Assembly: GCA_944384195.1 (NCBI GenBank)
Contig: CALWSK010000001.1
Location: 310,001-374,000 of the forward strand
Reading direction: 5' to 3'
DNA length: 64,000 nucleotides
From: an uncultured Clostridia bacterium
GTDB taxonomy: Bacteria > Bacillota > Clostridia > Lachnospirales > CAG-274
In this document: positions 61,566-64,000 of the stretch, piece after piece
How positions within the stretch are numbered: the stretch's first letter is position 1
Layout of the letters: every line of letters begins with the position of its first letter
Notes under the pieces: generated by a model
The model's database searches: none
What the model was told of the DNA's origin: nothing
Seen by the model: only the letters and a program-made list of their open reading frames with translations
Position numbers and translations under genes: made by a program

Positions 61566-62999
61566 TTATTTTTCTTCAATTTTTATACTTCCTTTTTTTA
61601 ACATAAAGAAAGCAAATAATGCTATAGCAACTATAATTCCTGCTATGTTAGATATATTAGATGGTAATCTAAATCCTTCCTTCGCTTGCATTATATAAGA
61701 AACACATACATAAGACATCATAGTAGCTGGTAATATAGCTATAAAATAATTTTTTCTATTTTTATAAAGATATACACCTGCTGTCCATAAAAAAATTGTT
61801 GCCAAAGTTTGATTAGACCAAGCAAAATATCTCCAAATAATCTCAAAATTAACTATTGTTAATAATATACAAACAACAAATAAAGGTATAGCTATAATAA
61901 ATCTTTTAGCTATTTTTTTCTGGTCTATTTTAAAAGCATCAGATATTGTAAGCCTAGCACTTCTAAAAGCAGTATCTCCAGAAGTTATAGGACAAGCAAC
62001 AACTCCTAAAACAGCTAAAATTGAACCAACAGTCCCTAAAAGTTCTTTAGAAACAAGATTTACAACTCCAGCCGTACCTTTATTCGCTGCTAAAGCTTCA
62101 GAAACACCCTCTGGAGTTTTAAAGAATGATATAGTAACAGCACACCATATTAAAGCAACTATTCCTTCTACAACCATAGCGCCATAAAATACTGCTTTTG
62201 TTTCTTTAGGACTTCTTACACAACGAGCCATCATAGGAGATTGTGTAGCGTGAAATCCAGATAAAGCACCACAAGCTATAGTAACGAATAAAAATGGAAA
62301 TACATTAAGTCCATCTGGATGTAAACTAGCAGAAAAAGTTTCTTTATTTAGTTCTACCATAGGAGCAGTTCCATTAAAATGATTAATAAACATACTCCCA
62401 CATAATCCTATAGCCATAAGTATAAGACAAATTCCAAAAATAGGATATATTTTACCTATAATTTTATCTACTGGTAAAACTGTTGCTAATATGTAATAAA
62501 TAATAATAATACCTACTAATATTGTTTGATTAATTCCAGTAAGAGTAGATAAAAGACCTGCTGGCGATATAACAAAAACAGTACCTACAAGGATTAATAG
62601 GATAACAGAAAAAACACGCATAACATTTTTCATACCATTACCTAAATATATCCCTACTATTTCTGATACAGAAGTTCCGTTATGTTTCATAGAAACAACC
62701 CCAGATAAAAAGTCGTGTACTGCTCCTGCAAATATTGTTCCAAATGTTATCCAAAGGAAAGCAACTGGACCAAAACAAGCTCCAAGTATAGCCCCAAATA
62801 TAGGGCCTGTCCCTGCAATATTTAAAAATTGAATAAGTAATACCTTATGAAGAGGCATCGGAATATAATCAACACCATCTTCCATAGTCATAGCTGGAGT
62901 TGACTGATTTTCATCTAAAGCAGCTTGTTTATAAACATAACTACCATATATAAAATATCCACCAACTAATATAGCTAGACAAATTAAAAAAGTAATCAT
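61566..62999 (-). CDS. cstA: Carbon starvation protein CstA, short type
   Basis: A 477-residue transporter with about 13-15 membrane segments. The family text is seen in GTGPIFGAILGACFGPVAFLWI, GAVHDFLSG and GFHATQSPMMARC. CstA proteins import peptides or pyruvate in starvation. The length matches the shorter Firmicutes form. It has a strong promoter and AGGAGGGG site upstream and stands alone. Confidence 0.92.
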   Translation of the reverse strand: MITFLICLAILVGGYFIYGSYVYKQAALDENQSTPAMTMEDGVDYIPMPLHKVLLIQFLNIAGTGPIFGAILGACFGPVAFLWITFGTIFAGAVHDFLSGVVSMKHNGTSVSEIVGIYLGNGMKNVMRVFSVILLILVGTVFVISPAGLLSTLTGINQTILVGIIIIYYILATVLPVDKIIGKIYPIFGICLILMAIGLCGSMFINHFNGTAPMVELNKETFSASLHPDGLNVFPFLFVTIACGALSGFHATQSPMMARCVRSPKETKAVFYGAMVVEGIVALIWCAVTISFFKTPEGVSEALAANKGTAGVVNLVSKELLGTVGSILAVLGVVACPITSGDTAFRSARLTISDAFKIDQKKIAKRFIIAIPLFVVCILLTIVNFEIIWRYFAWSNQTLATIFLWTAGVYLYKNRKNYFIAILPATMMSYVCVSYIMQAKEGFRLPSNISNIAGIIVAIALFAFFMLKKGSIKIEEK

Positions 63000-63031
63000 A
63001 TTACCCCTCCTTAAATTTCTCTATTAATAAT

Positions 63032-63060
63032 ATTATACACATTTAATGTATAAATTGCAA
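63032..63060 (-). promoter_or_regulatory. Promoter of cstA with overlapping near-palindrome
   Basis: On the minus strand TTGCAA (63060-63055), 17-nt spacer, TATAAT (63037-63032). The spacer holds ACATTTAATGT (63039-63049), nearly symmetric, which may be an operator. Confidence 0.65.
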
Positions 63061-63162
63061 TATTTTTTTATTTTTTACATAAAACGACATATTTTCTTTT
63101 TATAAAATAATAAAAATATGCAAAATATACAATTTTTTTATAAAATTTTGAATAAAATATAA

Positions 63163-63187
63163 AAGACGTAGATTTAAACTACGCCTT
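63163..63187 (-). terminator. Terminator of the sigma factor gene
   Basis: GACGTAG and CTACGCC arms (63165-63171, 63179-63185), one mismatch, followed by TTTTAT on the minus strand. Confidence 0.82.
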
Positions 63188-63194
63188 ATACATT

Positions 63195-64000
63195 TTATAA
63201 ATAATCTCTAAGTTTTTTACTTCTACTAGGATGTCTAAGCTTTCTAAGAGCCTTAGCTTCTATTTGTCTTATACGCTCTCTAGTAACATTAAATACTTTA
63301 CCTACTTCTTCTAAAGTCCTAGCTCTTCCATCATCAAGCCCAAATCTAAGTCTTAACACTTTCTCTTCTCTTTCTGTTAGTGTATCTAAAACTTCTATAA
63401 GTTGCTCTTTTAAAAGAGTAAATGCCGCAGCATCAGATGGTGCCGGAACATCATCATCTGGAATAAAATCTCCAAGATGGCTATCTTCTTCTTCTCCTAT
63501 AGGAGTTTCTAAAGATACTGGCTCTTGAGCAATTTTTCTTATTTCTCTAACCTTTTCTATAGGCATTTCCATTTCTTTTGCAAGCTCTTCATCAGTTGGT
63601 TCTCTACCAAGTTCTTGCAAAAGATGTCTAGATACTCGAATAAGTTTATTTATAGTCTCTACCATATGCACTGGTATACGTATAGTTCTTGCTTGGTCTG
63701 CTATAGCTCTTGTTATGGCTTGTCTTATCCACCAAGTAGCATAGGTACTAAATTTAAAGCCTTTGCTATAATCAAATTTTTCTACTGCTTTTATAAGCCC
63801 AAGATTTCCTTCTTGTATAAGGTCTAAAAATAGCATACCTCTTCCTACATATCTTTTAGCTATACTAACAACAAGTCTAAGGTTTGCCTCTGCAAGACGT
63901 TTTTTAGCCATTTCGTCCCCTTCAGACATTCTCTTAGCAAGTTCCATTTCTTCTTCTGCACTAAGAAGGTCAACCTTTCCTATTTCTTTTAAATACATTC
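63195..64000 (-). CDS. rpoD: RNA polymerase primary sigma factor RpoD (SigA), 3' part
   Basis: About 268 residues of the main sigma factor are visible; the reading frame is open to the right edge, so region 1 and the true start lie outside. Region 1.2/2.1 starts at [12 protein letters not shown], region 2.4 has [20 protein letters not shown], region 3 follows, and region 4.2 has the helix-turn-helix [30 protein letters not shown]. It recognises promoters such as the TTGACA/TATAAT ones listed here. Confidence 0.96.
   Translation of the reverse strand, partial: MYLKEIGKVDLLSAEEEMELAKRMSEGDEMAKKRLAEANLRLVVSIAKRYVGRGMLFLDLIQEGNLGLIKAVEKFDYSKGFKFSTYATWWIRQAITRAIADQARTIRIPVHMVETINKLIRVSRHLLQELGREPTDEELAKEMEMPIEKVREIRKIAQEPVSLETPIGEEEDSHLGDFIPDDDVPAPSDAAAFTLLKEQLIEVLDTLTEREEKVLRLRFGLDDGRARTLEEVGKVFNVTRERIRQIEAKALRKLRHPSRSKKLRDYL

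Overview
This is a strongly AT-rich stretch of a low-GC, endospore-forming, motile Clostridia chromosome. The evidence is the Bacillus/Clostridium gene orders (recN-argR-nadK-tlyA-dxs; ispA-xseB-xseA-nusB-asp23; ybeY-era-yqzL-recO; tmk-darA-yaaR-holB-yaaT-yabB-rsmI), the clostridial ispH/ribosomal-S1 fusion, a T-box-controlled thrS, spoIIP, flagellins, and AGGAGG ribosome binding sites throughout. I cannot name the species; a member of Lachnospirales or a relative is a reasonable guess. Neither transposase, integrase, CRISPR, rRNA nor tRNA was seen.

Layout. (1) 1-11.5 kb is an N-glycan utilisation locus: a partial GH18, an LplA/LplB/YtcP-type ABC importer without its own ATPase, a GH20 hexosaminidase, a secreted GH85 endo-beta-N-acetylglucosaminidase and, divergently, a ROK sugar kinase and a GH125 alpha-mannosidase. 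Secreted enzymes would cut the glycan, the importer take it up, and cytoplasmic GH20/GH125/ROK finish it. (2) 11.5-16.7 kb is a PotABCD-like ABC importer operon with an amidohydrolase behind it. (3) 16.9-28.8 kb holds core housekeeping genes. (4) 28.8-30.3 kb is a small TetR-controlled membrane-protein operon with a clear palindromic operator. (5) 30.3-47.9 kb is core metabolism, RNA modification and replication: ispH-S1, plsC, a chorismate mutase/CMP-kinase fusion, a small alarmone synthetase, uvrC, a putative flagellin lysine methylase, and the tmk-to-rsmI cluster.

(6) 47.9-52.7 kb is the most unusual part. Two near-duplicate flagellin genes are bracketed by four copies of a repeat unit that I read as a type I toxin-antitoxin module built like the par/fst locus of plasmid pAD1. 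Each complete unit has a 23-residue hydrophobic peptide with a hairpin-sequestered Shine-Dalgarno, a convergent ~80-nt RNA with its own strong promoter, and a shared bidirectional terminator. Copy 4 has lost its toxin. The second flagellin has a run of 12 C (G on the coding strand) inside the spacer of its sigma-28-type promoter. That spacer is 17 nt, against 15 in the otherwise matching promoter of the first flagellin, which suggests phase variation by slippage. Both flagellin mRNAs also share a 5'-terminal stem-loop and a GGA-loop hairpin of the CsrA-site type.

(7) 52.7-64 kb carries thrS with its T-box, two PilZ proteins, trpS, a stalk-domain protein, a SpoIIM-like protein, spoIIP, a DUF1189 protein, cstA and the 3' part of the main sigma factor gene. 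Flagellin genes, PilZ proteins, a putative flagellin methylase and possible CsrA sites together suggest motility is regulated at several levels here.
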